Positions 7,442-18,458 of a DNA stretch of 64,000 nt are shown here, in pieces (position 1 is the first letter of the stretch; every line of letters begins with the position of its first letter). The notes under the pieces were generated by a model, which made no database searches, was not told the origin of the DNA, and saw only the letters and a list, made by a program, of their open reading frames with translations. The translations under genes were made by a program, and so were the position numbers. Origin of the DNA: an uncultured Gammaproteobacteria bacterium (GTDB taxonomy: Bacteria > Pseudomonadota > Gammaproteobacteria > Steroidobacterales > XN24); contig CAMYOC010000051.1 in the NCBI GenBank assembly GCA_947259915.1, positions 1 to 64,000 of the forward strand, read 5' to 3'.

Positions 7442-8929
7442 ATGATCCGTAAACTCATCTTGTCTGCCGCCGCCGCATTGCTGGTGATCGGAGCTGCTCC
7501 GACACCGCCCGTCCATGCGGCCGGCGATGATCTCCCCGACATCGGCAGCCCGTCGGATGCGGTCCTGTCAAAAGGTCGGGCGACCCAGATCGGGCGCTCG
7601 GTGCTGATGCAGCTGCGTGCGGCCGATATGATCCTCGAGGATCCGGAGCTGGATGAATATGTGGATTCGCTCGGTCATCGCCTGAGCGCCCATGCCCAGG
7701 AGGGCAATCAGAACTTCGAGTTCTTTGTCGTCAACGACGGGGGGATCAACGCGTTCGCGCTCCCGGGCGGCTACATCGGCATCAACAGCGGACTGATCCT
7801 CGCGACCCAACGCGAGAGCGAGCTGGCGGGCGTGCTCGCCCACGAGATCGCCCATGTCACCCAAAAGCACATCGCCCGACGCGCGGCCGCACAGGGCAAG
7901 TCGAGCATGCTGGCTGGCGCCGCCGTGCTGGCCGCCATCCTGATGGGCGTCGCCGGAGGCGCCAACACCGATGTAGTGCAGGCGACCGCGATGAGCGCCC
8001 AGGCCCTCGCGGTACAACAGTCGATTAACTACACCCGCATCAACGAATACGAGGCAGACCGGGTCGGACTTATCATCCTCAACGATTCCGGATTCGATCC
8101 GAACGGGATGCCGGAGTTCTTCGAGACCATGAGCCGCCTGCAAGGCGCCTGGGCAAACCGGGTCCCTGAATTCCTGCTGACCCATCCGGTCAGCTCGACC
8201 CGAATCGCCGAGACCCGCAGCCGTGTCGAACAGCTCGAACCGCGTCCGTATCACGAGAGCCCGGAATACCTGATCATGCGTGCGCGCATGAAGGCGCTAA
8301 CCTACCCGACCGCAGACGGTGCAGTGACATTCTTCGCCGACCAACTGGAAAAGACGCCCGAGCAGTACGTGCACCTGCGCTACGGCCTCGCGGTGGCGCT
8401 GATCCGGGCCGGCAAAGCAGACAAAGCGGTGCCGATCCTCTATGCCCTGCGCGAGGAAGACGAATCGGTGATCACGTTCCATTCGACTCTGGGCGAGGCG
8501 CTGATGGCCGCACATCAGCCCGCCGAGAGCCTGCTGGTGTTCGAGCAGGCCATGGCGCTGTTCCCGCGCAACGTGCCGCTGACCATACGCTACGCCGAGT
8601 CGCTGATGTACGCCGACCAGTACGACAAGGCCCATGCAGTGCTGCTGGATCTGTTCAACGCCGTCTCGCCAACGCCCGTCCAGGTCAAGCTGATTGCCAA
8701 TGCTGCCGGTGCGTCGGGAGAGAAAGCCGAAGCCCATTACTATATGTCCGAGTACTATCTCCGTAGCGGCAACCTGGAGATGGGCATCGATCAGCTCAAC
8801 CTCGCGCTGGCCCAGCCGGATCTGAGCGAGATTCAACGCGCCCGGTTTATCGCCCGGCGCGATGAGCTGCTACCGTACTTGCCGGAAGGTACGCAGCCGC
8901 GCAACATCGAGCAGGCGCGTCGAGAATAA
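7442..8929 (+). CDS. bepA: periplasmic M48 metalloprotease BepA with TPR
   Basis: A 495-residue periplasmic chaperone and zinc protease that supports and monitors outer-membrane LptD and Bam-dependent assembly. It has a signal peptide (LILSAAAALLVIGAAPTPPVHA), zinc motif HEIAH at 134-138 and the distal ligand in YEADRVGL near 205. The C-terminal third, from about residue 280, forms TPR repeats, the BepA arrangement. Length is close to E. coli BepA (487). In this genome it sits just upstream of mlaA and near the BamC-like gene, an envelope-quality neighbourhood. Confidence 0.92.
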   Translation: MIRKLILSAAAALLVIGAAPTPPVHAAGDDLPDIGSPSDAVLSKGRATQIGRSVLMQLRAADMILEDPELDEYVDSLGHRLSAHAQEGNQNFEFFVVNDGGINAFALPGGYIGINSGLILATQRESELAGVLAHEIAHVTQKHIARRAAAQGKSSMLAGAAVLAAILMGVAGGANTDVVQATAMSAQALAVQQSINYTRINEYEADRVGLIILNDSGFDPNGMPEFFETMSRLQGAWANRVPEFLLTHPVSSTRIAETRSRVEQLEPRPYHESPEYLIMRARMKALTYPTADGAVTFFADQLEKTPEQYVHLRYGLAVALIRAGKADKAVPILYALREEDESVITFHSTLGEALMAAHQPAESLLVFEQAMALFPRNVPLTIRYAESLMYADQYDKAHAVLLDLFNAVSPTPVQVKLIANAAGASGEKAEAHYYMSEYYLRSGNLEMGIDQLNLALAQPDLSEIQRARFIARRDELLPYLPEGTQPRNIEQARRE

Positions 8930-8991
8930 CAAGTTGTAAGAACGTCGAGACGGTCCGGGCCGGCACCAGCGCGGATCGGAGGGGGGAGGCA

Positions 8992-9774
8992 ATGATCAGG
9001 CATGAAACGGGCCACGGGTCCGTGCGCTCGGTATTGACGGCCATCGTTCTGGCCTTTGGCTTGCTCGGCTGCGCCGCCAATCCGGAGCAGGTTCCAGAGG
9101 AAACCTACGATCCTCTGGAACCCATGAATCGGGGCATCTACGCGGTCAACAACACCCTCGATCGATTCATCCTGCGGCCGGTGGCGAAGGGTTATGACAC
9201 GGTCATACCGCGCTGGATAAAATTCGCGGTGACGAATTTCTTTTATAACCTGGAACAGCCGATCTACGTCGCCAATCATCTGTTGCAGGGCAAGTTCCTC
9301 GGTGCCGCCCGCCAGACCGGTCGTTTCGTCATCAACAGTACGCTGGGACTGGCCGGTGTCATCGACGCAGCCAAGGACGCCAATCTGCCGCGCGAGGCGG
9401 AAGACTTCGGTCAGACTCTGGCCGTCTGGGGAATCGGCGGCGGTCCGTATCTGATGTTGCCGGTACTCGGGCCGTCCAATTTCCGCGACGGCATCGGCAA
9501 GCTGGCAGACGCCCAGATCGATCCATTGATCAACTATCACGACAGGAGCCGGCGCGACAAGGCCATCATCCTCAAGATCATCGAGCGTCGAGCTGCGCTA
9601 TTGCCGCTCGACAAAGCGATCAAAGAGGCCGCCGATCCGTATATCTTTGTCCGCGAGGCGTATCTGCAGAACCGCCGTTACAACATCTATGATGGCGATC
9701 CGCCGGAAGAAAGCCTGGACGATTTTGAAGCGGAATTCGAGGCGTTTGAAGACGAGGACATGGACCTGGACTAA
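8992..9774 (+). CDS. mlaA: outer-membrane phospholipid lipoprotein MlaA
   Basis: MlaA removes mislocalised phospholipids from the outer leaflet of the outer membrane and hands them to MlaC. The 260-residue protein has a lipoprotein signal ending GLLGC, then DPLEPMNRGIYAVNN, the family signature. Helical segments with FVINSTLGLAG and GGPYLMLPVLGPSN motifs follow, and the end is acidic (EDEDMDLD). A strong GGAGG site precedes the ATG. It converges on mlaB and is outside the mlaFEDCB operon, 27 bases from it, so the full six-component system is in one place. Confidence 0.95.
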   Translation: MIRHETGHGSVRSVLTAIVLAFGLLGCAANPEQVPEETYDPLEPMNRGIYAVNNTLDRFILRPVAKGYDTVIPRWIKFAVTNFFYNLEQPIYVANHLLQGKFLGAARQTGRFVINSTLGLAGVIDAAKDANLPREAEDFGQTLAVWGIGGGPYLMLPVLGPSNFRDGIGKLADAQIDPLINYHDRSRRDKAIILKIIERRAALLPLDKAIKEAADPYIFVREAYLQNRRYNIYDGDPPEESLDDFEAEFEAFEDEDMDLD

Positions 9775-9801
9775 CGCCGGGCCGAGTCGGTCGGGCGTGA
9801 C

Positions 9802-10122
9802 TCAGATTACGCCGGTCCAGCGCTCACCCCGGGTCAGCATGGTGTCGACTTCGCTGATCTGGGCCATCGCGGTAATGTCATTGGGAACGTTGACGTAGCG
9901 GATCTCGCGGACAAAGTTCTTCGCCCAGTTGACCCATTCCAGCAGCAGGGCCAGACCGGCGCTGTCACCTTCGCCGATATCGGCGAGATCCACCTCGATG
10001 CTGGCATGGTCGGCAAACATCTCGCGGCTCAATTCCAGCGCCCGGCCCACGGTCTCGAAGGTGAGATCGCCGTGCACGGCAAACTTGCCGTTGCCCAGAT
10101 CCTCGATCTTGACCTGGCTCAC
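9802..10122 (-). CDS. mlaB: MlaB STAS-domain subunit
   Basis: A 106-residue cytoplasmic STAS protein that binds and stabilises the MlaF ATPase. It has the STAS pattern VHGDLTFETVGRAL, then VDLADIGEGDSAGLALLLEWV containing the conserved DSAG turn. The start overlaps the mlaC stop by four bases and it is the last gene of the operon. Length is typical for the family (about 97 in E. coli). Confidence 0.9.
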   Translation of the reverse strand: MSQVKIEDLGNGKFAVHGDLTFETVGRALELSREMFADHASIEVDLADIGEGDSAGLALLLEWVNWAKNFVREIRYVNVPNDITAMAQISEVDTMLTRGERWTGVI

Positions 10123-10769
10123 TGGCTCGCCGCGTTCGCGGTGGTGGCCCCGGCTGTCTCCGGCTCCTTGGCCGCCTTCGCCTCCAGTTCCTTGATCACG
10201 CCATCGATACCCTTGGCACGGAATTCGCTGGCGTACTGTTTGCGGTAGTTGGCCACATACGAAATCCCCTCTATGATCACATCGTAGGCCTTCCAGCCGT
10301 CATCGGTGAGCCGCATGCGGTAGTTGACCGGCGTCACGACTCCGGTATCCAGTGTCACCCGGGTCTCCACGATGACTTTGCCTTCGGCCAGTTCTGCCTC
10401 GGCTACCGGCAGGATCTGCAACTGGTCTCCGCGGTATTCGAGGATACCGCTGGCGTAGGTTTTGACCAGCGAACGGTACAACGCGAGGATAAATCGGTCG
10501 CGCTGTTCGGACGTCGCCTTGCGCCAGTACTTGCCCATCACCAGACCACCGGTGTAGCGCCGGTCGAATCGTGGCAACAGGATATCGTCGACGACTCTGT
10601 AGAGTTCATCGGGATCGGCCTTCAACTCGTCGCGTCGCGCGTTGACGGCATCCAGCACCTGGTCCGATGCCTGGCGTATCACCTCGTCCGGACCGACGTT
10701 GGCGTGGGCGAGTCCACCGCAGAGCAGCGAGACAACAACGACACCGGCCATAAATGAGTTTTTGTTCAT
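10119..10769 (-). CDS. mlaC: periplasmic phospholipid shuttle MlaC
   Basis: A 216-residue periplasmic protein carrying phospholipid between MlaA and the MlaFEDB complex. A signal peptide (MAGVVVVSLLCGGLAHA) is followed by the MlaC/Ttg2 domain, with DDILLPRFD, YWRKATSEQRDRF and DGWKAYDVIIEGISYVANYR near the end, all typical of the fold. GAGG seven bases before the ATG sets the start. The tail (AKEPETAGATTANAASQ) is a low-complexity extension. The gene lies 2 bases after mlaD. Confidence 0.92.
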   Translation of the reverse strand: MNKNSFMAGVVVVSLLCGGLAHANVGPDEVIRQASDQVLDAVNARRDELKADPDELYRVVDDILLPRFDRRYTGGLVMGKYWRKATSEQRDRFILALYRSLVKTYASGILEYRGDQLQILPVAEAELAEGKVIVETRVTLDTGVVTPVNYRMRLTDDGWKAYDVIIEGISYVANYRKQYASEFRAKGIDGVIKELEAKAAKEPETAGATTANAASQ

Positions 10770-10771
10770 GG

Positions 10772-11245
10772 TTATTCCTCGTCGGAATCCTCGGCCTTGC
10801 TAAACAGATATTTGCTGATCAACTGCTCCAGCACCAGAGCCGATTGAGTGAACTGTATCTCGTCGTTGTCGGTAAAGGCATCCGGCGAACCACCCGCCTC
10901 CAGACCGATGTACTGCCCTCCCAGGATACCCTGGGTCAGGATGCTGGCGTCGGAATCGTCCGGGATCTGGTCATAGACCGAGTTGATGCGCATGTGCACC
11001 ACCGCCTCCAGCTCCGAACCATCGAACTCGACGCTGGTCACGCGCCCGATAGTGACACCCGACATGGACACCGGCGAGCGCTCCTTGAGCGAGCCGACGT
11101 TGTCGAACCGGGCCATCAGCGTATAACCCTTTTCGCCTTCATAGGAGTCGAAATTGGTCACCCGTGTGGTCAGGAAAAACAGGGCCACGATGCCCATAAA
11201 CACGAACAACCCGGTTCCGAACTCCACTGCGCGCGTCTGTCGCAT
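10772..11245 (-). CDS. mlaD: MlaD MCE-domain subunit
   Basis: A 157-residue inner-membrane-anchored protein whose MCE domain forms a hexameric ring for lipid passage. One N-terminal membrane helix (GTGLFVFMGIVALFFLT) precedes the MCE domain (ARFDNVGSLKERSPVSMSGV), and the C-terminal helix VLEQLISKYLFSK ends in an acidic tail. GAGAGG before the ATG is a good ribosome site. Its length and order within mlaFEDCB match the family. Confidence 0.93.
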   Translation of the reverse strand: MRQTRAVEFGTGLFVFMGIVALFFLTTRVTNFDSYEGEKGYTLMARFDNVGSLKERSPVSMSGVTIGRVTSVEFDGSELEAVVHMRINSVYDQIPDDSDASILTQGILGGQYIGLEAGGSPDAFTDNDEIQFTQSALVLEQLISKYLFSKAEDSDEE

Positions 11246-11248
11246 GGT

Positions 11249-12031
11249 CTATACCTCTCCGATAAGCACGGCGGTGAGCATGAAATTGAGGATCAACACC
11301 GAGAGCGCGGTCAACACGACGGTACGCGTGGTCGCCCTGCTGACGCCCTCGGCGGTGGGGATGGAATTGTAGCCTTCGAACACCGCCAGCAGGCTGGCGG
11401 CGATACCGAAGACAAAGCTCTTGAGCACGCCCGAGAGGACGTCGTCCTTGTAGTCCACCTGATCACGCATACTGGACCAGAACGAGCCCTCGTCGACACC
11501 GAGCAGCACGACACCCACCAGCCACGCGCCGAGGATGCCCATGGCGCTGAAAATCGCGGCCAGCAACGGCATGCTGATAATGCCACCGAGGAAACGCGGC
11601 ACCACGACCCGCTTGATCGGATCGACCGCCATCATCTCCATGCCCGACAGCTGATCGGTGGCCCGCATCAGACCGATCTCCGATGCCAGCGCGGTGCCCG
11701 CGCGGCCGGCGAATAACAAGGCGGTGACGACGGGTCCGAGTTCACGCACCAGCGCCAGCGCCGCGACCACGCCCAGCGACTCGGTGGCGCCGAAACGTTC
11801 CAGCGAGTTGTAGCCCTGCAGCGCCAGTACCATGCCGACGAACAGACCCGAGATACCGATGATGGCCAGCGACAACACGCCGCTGGCATAGACCTGGCGC
11901 ACGATCAGGCCGGGCCGCAGCAACGCTCGCGGGCAGCCCGCCAGGATCCGCATCAGGAAGATCTGGCTGGCGCCAAAGGTCTCCAGCCATTCCTGGACTG
12001 CGTAAGCGACATCCACAAGGACTCTGCGCAC
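11249..12031 (-). CDS. mlaE: MlaE permease
   Basis: A 260-residue inner-membrane permease of the Mla ABC transporter, with about five membrane segments. The central region carries the conserved ELGPVVTALLFAGRAGTALA, followed by SEIGLMRATDQLSGMEMMAVDP, the interface with MlaF. The start is a GTG preceded by GGAGAG; the next gene mlaD begins 3 bases after the stop. Length matches E. coli MlaE (260). Confidence 0.95.
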   Translation of the reverse strand: MRRVLVDVAYAVQEWLETFGASQIFLMRILAGCPRALLRPGLIVRQVYASGVLSLAIIGISGLFVGMVLALQGYNSLERFGATESLGVVAALALVRELGPVVTALLFAGRAGTALASEIGLMRATDQLSGMEMMAVDPIKRVVVPRFLGGIISMPLLAAIFSAMGILGAWLVGVVLLGVDEGSFWSSMRDQVDYKDDVLSGVLKSFVFGIAASLLAVFEGYNSIPTAEGVSRATTRTVVLTALSVLILNFMLTAVLIGEV

Positions 12032-12040
12032 GCTGCTCTC

Positions 12041-12895
12041 CTATTCCTGCCCGCGCCGCAAGAGTTGCTCGCTGTAATCCGGCGCCGGATAGTGGAATGG
12101 CACCGGGCCATCCGCCATGCCGTTCATAAACTGCATCACTACCGCCGAACAATTTTCCTGCAGATCTTCCGGTGAACCGGAAGCGACGACCTTGCCATCA
12201 GACAACAGATAGGTGCGATCGGCAATGGAAGAGACCTCCTCGACATCGTGGGTGACCACGACACTGGTCAGACCCAGAGCGTCGTTCATACGCCGGATCA
12301 GGCGCACGATGACACCCATGGAGATCGGATCGAGACCGACAAACGGCTCGTCATAGAGGATCAGGTCCGGGTCCATCGCGATGGCGCGCGCCAGGGCGAC
12401 GCGTCGGGCCATGCCGCCGGACAACTCCGCCGGCATCAGTTCCGCGGCACCGCGCAAGCCAACGGCGTGCAGCTTGGTGAGGACGATGTGCCGGATCAGA
12501 CGCTCCGGCAGGCGCGTATGCTCGCGCAGCGGGAATGCGACATTCTCGTAGACACTGATGTCGGTCAGCAGCGCGCCGTTCTGGAACAGCATGCCGATAC
12601 GCTTGCGTGTGTCGTAGAGTTCGTTGCGGCCCATGCGGCAGACGTCACGGCCCTCGATCAGGATGCTGCCGTGGTTCGGCAAGATCTGGCCCGTGATCAG
12701 ACGCAGCAAGGTGGTCTTGCCGGTACCGCTGGGGCCCATGATGGCGGTCACGCGACCCCGCGGTACATCCAGATTAAGGCCGTCGAAGATCTTGCGATGA
12801 CCGCGGGAATAGTCCAGTTCGCGAATGATCGCGATGTTCTCGTCCCGACTGCCCTGGCCGCGGCCGCTTTTATCCGTTGTTGATTCTTCTGCCAC
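12041..12895 (-). CDS. mlaF: MlaF ATPase
   Basis: The ATP-binding subunit of the Mla transporter, 284 residues. Walker A is GPSGTGKT at 54-61, the signature is LSGGMARR, Walker B runs LILYDEPFVGLDP and the switch histidine is in VVTHD. The GTG at 12895 is chosen because GGAGG lies four bases upstream; a longer frame to 12970 starts with an implausible leader. It is the first gene of the five-gene operon; the upstream region to 13113 separates it from the divergent SUF operon. Confidence 0.94.
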   Translation of the reverse strand: MAEESTTDKSGRGQGSRDENIAIIRELDYSRGHRKIFDGLNLDVPRGRVTAIMGPSGTGKTTLLRLITGQILPNHGSILIEGRDVCRMGRNELYDTRKRIGMLFQNGALLTDISVYENVAFPLREHTRLPERLIRHIVLTKLHAVGLRGAAELMPAELSGGMARRVALARAIAMDPDLILYDEPFVGLDPISMGVIVRLIRRMNDALGLTSVVVTHDVEEVSSIADRTYLLSDGKVVASGSPEDLQENCSAVVMQFMNGMADGPVPFHYPAPDYSEQLLRRGQE

Positions 12896-13113
12896 ATTGC
12901 CTCCGACGCCACCGCTGATTGAAACAGCCTGGGGGCGCAGACCAACGGGCCTCAGCCACAATTCCCCCATGCCTGCGGCGGCGGCAAGGTTGGAATCCTA
13001 GCACAAGACCCGCGAATCCAAGCACCTGCGACAATACGAAATGAGCCCCGAGCCTTCCCTGGGGCGTCAAACCGGACTAAAATGGTCCACATTCTCCAGG
13101 AGGGTCAAAACCC
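12896..13113. promoter_or_regulatory. mlaF / SUF divergent intergenic region
   Basis: A 218-base region between the divergent Mla and SUF operons. No gene is supported here. The SUF-side operator and -10 are at 13072-13090. I do not see a clear -35/-10 pair for mlaF. Confidence 0.5.
13072..13090 (+). promoter_or_regulatory. candidate IscR-type operator overlapping -10
   Basis: CCGGACTAAAATGGTCCAC contains an imperfect inverted repeat, GGACT-AAAAT-GGTCC, that resembles the IscR type 1 site (half-sites around GACT and AGTC). The -10 hexamer TAAAAT (13078-13083) lies inside the dyad, so binding would block the promoter. It is 24 bases upstream of the Rrf2 regulator, consistent with autoregulation. 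Confidence 0.55.
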
Positions 13114-13599
13114 ATGCTGCGAATGAGCAAGCTGACCGACTACGCGACGCTGGTTCTGGCCGAACTGGCCAGGGTCGATGGCGCGATGTTGAGCTCCGCC
13201 GACGTGGCCGCCCGGACCGGGCTGACCGGCACCACGGTGAGCAAACTGTTGAAGTCACTGACCCGCGCCGGGCTGGTCAACTCCCAGCGCGGCGCTCAGG
13301 GGGGGTACCTGCTGGCGCGCAGCCCCGCACAGATTTCTGCCGCCGAAGTCATCGTCGCGCTGGAAGGTCCCGTCGCCATCACCGAATGCAGCACCGAACA
13401 CGGGAGCTGCGATCTGGAAGCGGTGTGTCGTGTCGGCGGCGCATGGCAACGTATCAACGTCGCGATCTACCAGGCGCTGGAAGAGATCAGCCTGGCAGAA
13501 CTGCTCAGCGGTCCTGGCGAAACGCTGACCTACATCGACCTCCGCTCCGTTACCACCCGATCCGTGAACACGGCGCAAACCGAACCCCGAGCCCGTTAG
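13114..13599 (+). CDS. SUF operon Rrf2/IscR-type regulator
   Basis: A 161-residue Rrf2-family transcription factor that is expected to sense Fe-S cluster status. The N-terminal winged helix is MSKLTDYATLVLAELA followed by the recognition helix around TGLTGTTVSKLLKSL. Three cysteines (Cys92, Cys99, Cys105 in ECSTEHGSCDLEAVC) are spaced for a 2Fe-2S cluster. AGGAGGG nine bases before the ATG at 13114 sets the start. It is the first gene of the SUF operon and fits the SUF-associated regulator subfamily. Confidence 0.92.
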   Translation: MLRMSKLTDYATLVLAELARVDGAMLSSADVAARTGLTGTTVSKLLKSLTRAGLVNSQRGAQGGYLLARSPAQISAAEVIVALEGPVAITECSTEHGSCDLEAVCRVGGAWQRINVAIYQALEEISLAELLSGPGETLTYIDLRSVTTRSVNTAQTEPRAR

Positions 13600-13623
13600 G
13601 GAAGAATAAGGACACTGGAAATC

Positions 13624-15072
13624 ATGGCCACTCATACACCGGAAGTCGAAGATTTTATCGGCAAGAAGTATAAGCATGGCTTCGTCACCGAGATCGATGC
13701 GGATACGGTCGCGCCGGGTCTGGACGAAGACGTGATCCGCTTTATATCGAGCAAGAAAGGCGAGCCGTCATTCCTGCTCGAGTGGCGGCTGCAGGCTTAT
13801 CGGCACTGGCTGACCATGACCGAACCCAAATGGGCCCATGTCCACCACCAGCCGATCGATTATCAGGCGATCTCCTATTATTCGGCGCCCAAGAGCAAGA
13901 AGGACGGCCCCAAGAGCCTGGACGAGGTCGACCCGAAGCTTCTCGAGACCTACGAAAAGCTGGGTATCCCGCTGCATGAACGCGCCATCCTCGCCGGTGT
14001 TGCGGTAGACGCGGTGTTCGACAGCGTGTCGGTCGCCACTACCTTCAAGGCGAAGCTGGCCGAGGCCGGCGTGATCTTCTGCTCGTTCTCTGAAGCGGTA
14101 AGAGACCACCCGGATTTGATCGAGCAATATCTCGGTACGGTGGTGCCCTACTCCGACAATTTCTTCGCCGCGCTGAATTCGGCTGTGTTCACTGACGGTT
14201 CCTTCGTCTTCGTACCCAAAGGCGTGCGCTGCCCGATGGAATTGTCCACCTATTTCCGTATCAACGCCGCCAACACCGGGCAGTTCGAGCGCACGCTGAT
14301 CGTCGCCGAGGAAAGCAGTCATGTCAGCTATCTGGAAGGCTGCACGGCGCCGATGCGTGACGAGAACCAGCTCCACGCAGCAGTCGTGGAACTGGTGGCG
14401 CTGGACGACGCCGAGATCAAATACTCGACAGTGCAGAACTGGTATCCCGGCGACGAGAACGGGATCGGTGGCATCTATAATTTCGTGACCAAGCGCGGCG
14501 ACTGTCGCGGCCATCGCTCCAAGATCTCCTGGACCCAGGTCGAGACCGGTTCGGCCATCACCTGGAAATACCCGAGCTGTGTGCTGCGCGGCGATCACTC
14601 GGTCGGCGAGTTCTACTCCGTGGCGGTGGCCAACAACTATCAACAGGCGGACACCGGCACGAAGATGATCCACATCGGTCGCGGCACGCGCAGCACCATC
14701 GTGTCCAAGGGCATCTCGGCAGGCAAGGCGCAGAACTCATATCGCGGTCTGGTCAAGATCCTGCCGAGCGCGGACGGCGCCCGCAACTACACACAATGCG
14801 ATTCGCTGCTGATGGGTGACCGTTGTGGCGCGCACACCTTCCCCTATATCGAGGCGAAGAACCCGACCGCGCATGTCGAACACGAGGCCACCACCTCGAA
14901 AATCGGTGAAGACCAGCTCTTCTATTGTCTGCAGCGCGGTCTGTCGGAGGAGGACGCGGTCAACATGATCGTAAACGGCTTCTGCAAGGACGTGTTCCGC
15001 GAGCTGCCGATGGAATTTGCGGTGGAAGCACAGAATCTGCTCAGCGTCAGCCTCGAAGGGGCGGTTGGCTGA
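13624..15072 (+). CDS. sufB: Fe-S scaffold subunit SufB
   Basis: A 482-residue scaffold that, with SufC and SufD, assembles Fe-S clusters in the cytoplasm. Family landmarks include [17 protein letters not shown], a beta-helix core with [12 protein letters not shown], and the [15 protein letters not shown] and [20 protein letters not shown] segments near the C-terminus, where the last Cys is the proposed sulfur-transfer residue. Length agrees with the family (about 480-495). It follows the regulator by 24 bases and leads sufC by 28. Confidence 0.97.
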   Translation: MATHTPEVEDFIGKKYKHGFVTEIDADTVAPGLDEDVIRFISSKKGEPSFLLEWRLQAYRHWLTMTEPKWAHVHHQPIDYQAISYYSAPKSKKDGPKSLDEVDPKLLETYEKLGIPLHERAILAGVAVDAVFDSVSVATTFKAKLAEAGVIFCSFSEAVRDHPDLIEQYLGTVVPYSDNFFAALNSAVFTDGSFVFVPKGVRCPMELSTYFRINAANTGQFERTLIVAEESSHVSYLEGCTAPMRDENQLHAAVVELVALDDAEIKYSTVQNWYPGDENGIGGIYNFVTKRGDCRGHRSKISWTQVETGSAITWKYPSCVLRGDHSVGEFYSVAVANNYQQADTGTKMIHIGRGTRSTIVSKGISAGKAQNSYRGLVKILPSADGARNYTQCDSLLMGDRCGAHTFPYIEAKNPTAHVEHEATTSKIGEDQLFYCLQRGLSEEDAVNMIVNGFCKDVFRELPMEFAVEAQNLLSVSLEGAVG

Positions 15073-15100
15073 GTTTTAAGCAATCAAGGAACAGACACCC

Positions 15101-15853
15101 ATGCTCAGCATCAACAATCTCCAGGCCAGCGTCGGCGGCAAACAGATCCTCAACGGGCTCGATCTCGAGGTGGAGGCCGGCCAGGTCCACGCCATCATGG
15201 GACCCAACGGCTCCGGCAAGAGCACGCTGGCTAACGTCCTCGCCGGCCGCGAGGGCTATGAGGTTACCGGCGGCTCCGTGGTCTACCGTGATCAGGACCT
15301 GCTTGAGCTGGCGCCGGAAGAACGGGCCCGCGAGGGCGTGTTCCTGGCGTTCCAGTACCCGGTGGAAATCCCGGGGGTAAATAACGCCTATCTGCTCAAA
15401 GCGGCGCTGAATGCACAACGCAAGCACCGCGGGGAGCCGGAGCTGGACGCGTTCGAGTTCCTGGCCCTGGTCAAGGACAGGATGAAGCTGATGGGTATGG
15501 ACGAGAGTTTTCTCAACCGTGGCGTCAACGAAGGCTTCTCGGGCGGCGAAAAGAAACGCAACGAGATCTTGCAGATGGCCGTACTGGAGCCGCGGCTGGC
15601 GGTGCTGGATGAGACGGACTCGGGGCTCGACATCGACGCACTGCGAATCGTGGCGGGCGGGGTCAACAGCCTGCGCAGCGCCGACCGGGCCATCGTACTC
15701 GTGACCCATTACCAGCGCCTGCTCGATTATATCGAGCCCGATTTTGTGCACGTGTTGTCCGGCGGACGCATCGTCAAGACCGGTGACAAGGATCTGGCGC
15801 TGGAACTCGAGTCCCGCGGCTATGACTGGACGCGCGAGGCCGCAAGCGCATGA
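15101..15853 (+). CDS. sufC: SUF complex ATPase SufC
   Basis: A 250-residue ABC-type ATPase driving conformational change of SufBCD. Walker A is GPNGSGKS near residue 36, the signature is FSGGEKKRNE and Walker B ends AVLDETDSGLDID, the SufC-specific form. It overlaps sufD by four bases (ATGA), so the two are translationally coupled. Confidence 0.97.
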   Translation: MLSINNLQASVGGKQILNGLDLEVEAGQVHAIMGPNGSGKSTLANVLAGREGYEVTGGSVVYRDQDLLELAPEERAREGVFLAFQYPVEIPGVNNAYLLKAALNAQRKHRGEPELDAFEFLALVKDRMKLMGMDESFLNRGVNEGFSGGEKKRNEILQMAVLEPRLAVLDETDSGLDIDALRIVAGGVNSLRSADRAIVLVTHYQRLLDYIEPDFVHVLSGGRIVKTGDKDLALELESRGYDWTREAASA

Positions 15854-17210
15854 GTCAGACGGCAGCCAACGACAACGGTGCTGCGGCCCTGTCCGCCGCC
15901 GAAACGGCCTTCCGGCAGAGTCTCGCCGGCCCGATGGTGGCGAACGCCACGGTCTCGGCGCTGCGCGCCGCGGGCAGAGCCGCGTTTGAAGCCACTGGTC
16001 TGCCGGGCATCCGCGACGAGGCCTGGAAGTACACAAATCTGCGCGCGCTGGCACGCCGCGCATTTGCTCACGGCGGCCCGGTCCCGGTGCCGGACGACGC
16101 CGCGGTCGAGAGTGCGGCAATCGGCGGCCTTGCGGGCCCGCGGCTCGTGTTTGTAAACGGCCACTATGTGGCGGAGCTGTCGGACCTGCCGACCGTGTCA
16201 GGGCTGGATATCGCGTCACTGGCCAGCCTGATCCAGGATCCGGAGGCAGAGCTGCCGGAGAATCTGTGCCGTCTTGCCGACCCCGGCCAGCATCCGTTCA
16301 GCGCGCTCAATCAGGGACTGCTGGAACACGGCGTGCTGCTGCGCACGCACACCGGCACTGTGATATCAGACCCGGTTTACCTGCTGTTTTTGTCGGTGCC
16401 GGGCGCCGAGCCTCAGACCTGCCACCCGCGGGTGTTTATCGACAGCGCGGTGGATTCGTCGCTGAGCGTGCTCGAGCACTATGTGAGCCTCGGATCCAGC
16501 CAAAATCTTACCAACGTGGTCACCGAGCTACAGCTGGACCGCGGCTCTCGTCTGCGCCACTACCGCGTCCAGGATGAAGCGACGACCGCCTTTCATGTCG
16601 GCGGCGTGTTCGCCCGCGTCGGCCGAGACGCGAGACTGGAGAGTCACAACCTGCATTTCGGTGCCGCTTTGGCGCGGCTGGATCTCGAAGTCGCGCTGAA
16701 CCAGCCGGGTGCCGAGGTCGAGATGAACGGACTCTACTGTCTCGGCGGCCGGCAGCATGTGGACAACCACACCCGGGTCGACCATTTCGCTCCGCACACA
16801 CGCAGCACAGAGGATTATCGCGGCGTGCTCAACGACCGGTCCCGTGGCGTGTTCAACGGCAAAGCGATCGTCCATGAAGACGCGCAGAAGATCGAGGCCC
16901 ATCAGTCCAACAGCAATCTGTTGTTGTCCGAGCAGGCTGAGGTGGATACAAAACCGGAACTCGAGATCTACGCGGATGATGTCAAGTGCAGCCATGGCGC
17001 GACCGTCGGCCAGCTCGACCAGACCGCATTGTTCTATTTGCGCAGCCGCGGCATCGACGCAGAAGCGGCCAGGGCGCTGCTGACCTTTGCGTTCGCGGAG
17101 GCGGTGGTAGGCCGCGTTGAGCTGGAACCGGTACGGCGCCGTCTCGAGACCGCCGTCGCCGGGGCGCTGCCCGACCGTAGCCTGATCGAGAATCTCATTG
17201 GAGCCGATGC

Positions 17211-17214
<4 letters not shown>
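15850..17214 (+). CDS. sufD: SUF complex subunit SufD
   Basis: A 454-residue paralogue of SufB, partner in the SufBC2D scaffold. The N-terminal region (GLPGIRDEAWKYTNLRAL) and the C-terminal beta-helix with HEDAQKIEAHQSNSNLLL and DDVKCSHGATVGQLD are diagnostic. The last motif carries the conserved His used in cluster assembly. Starts by ATGA overlap with sufC and ends by ATGA overlap with sufS. Confidence 0.97.

Positions 17215-18457
<1,243 letters not shown>

Positions 18458-18458
<1 letters not shown>

Noticed and set aside
12896-12970. Longer mlaF start at 12970
   Set aside because: The extra residues do not match MlaF, and the GTG at 12895 has a strong GGAGG site.
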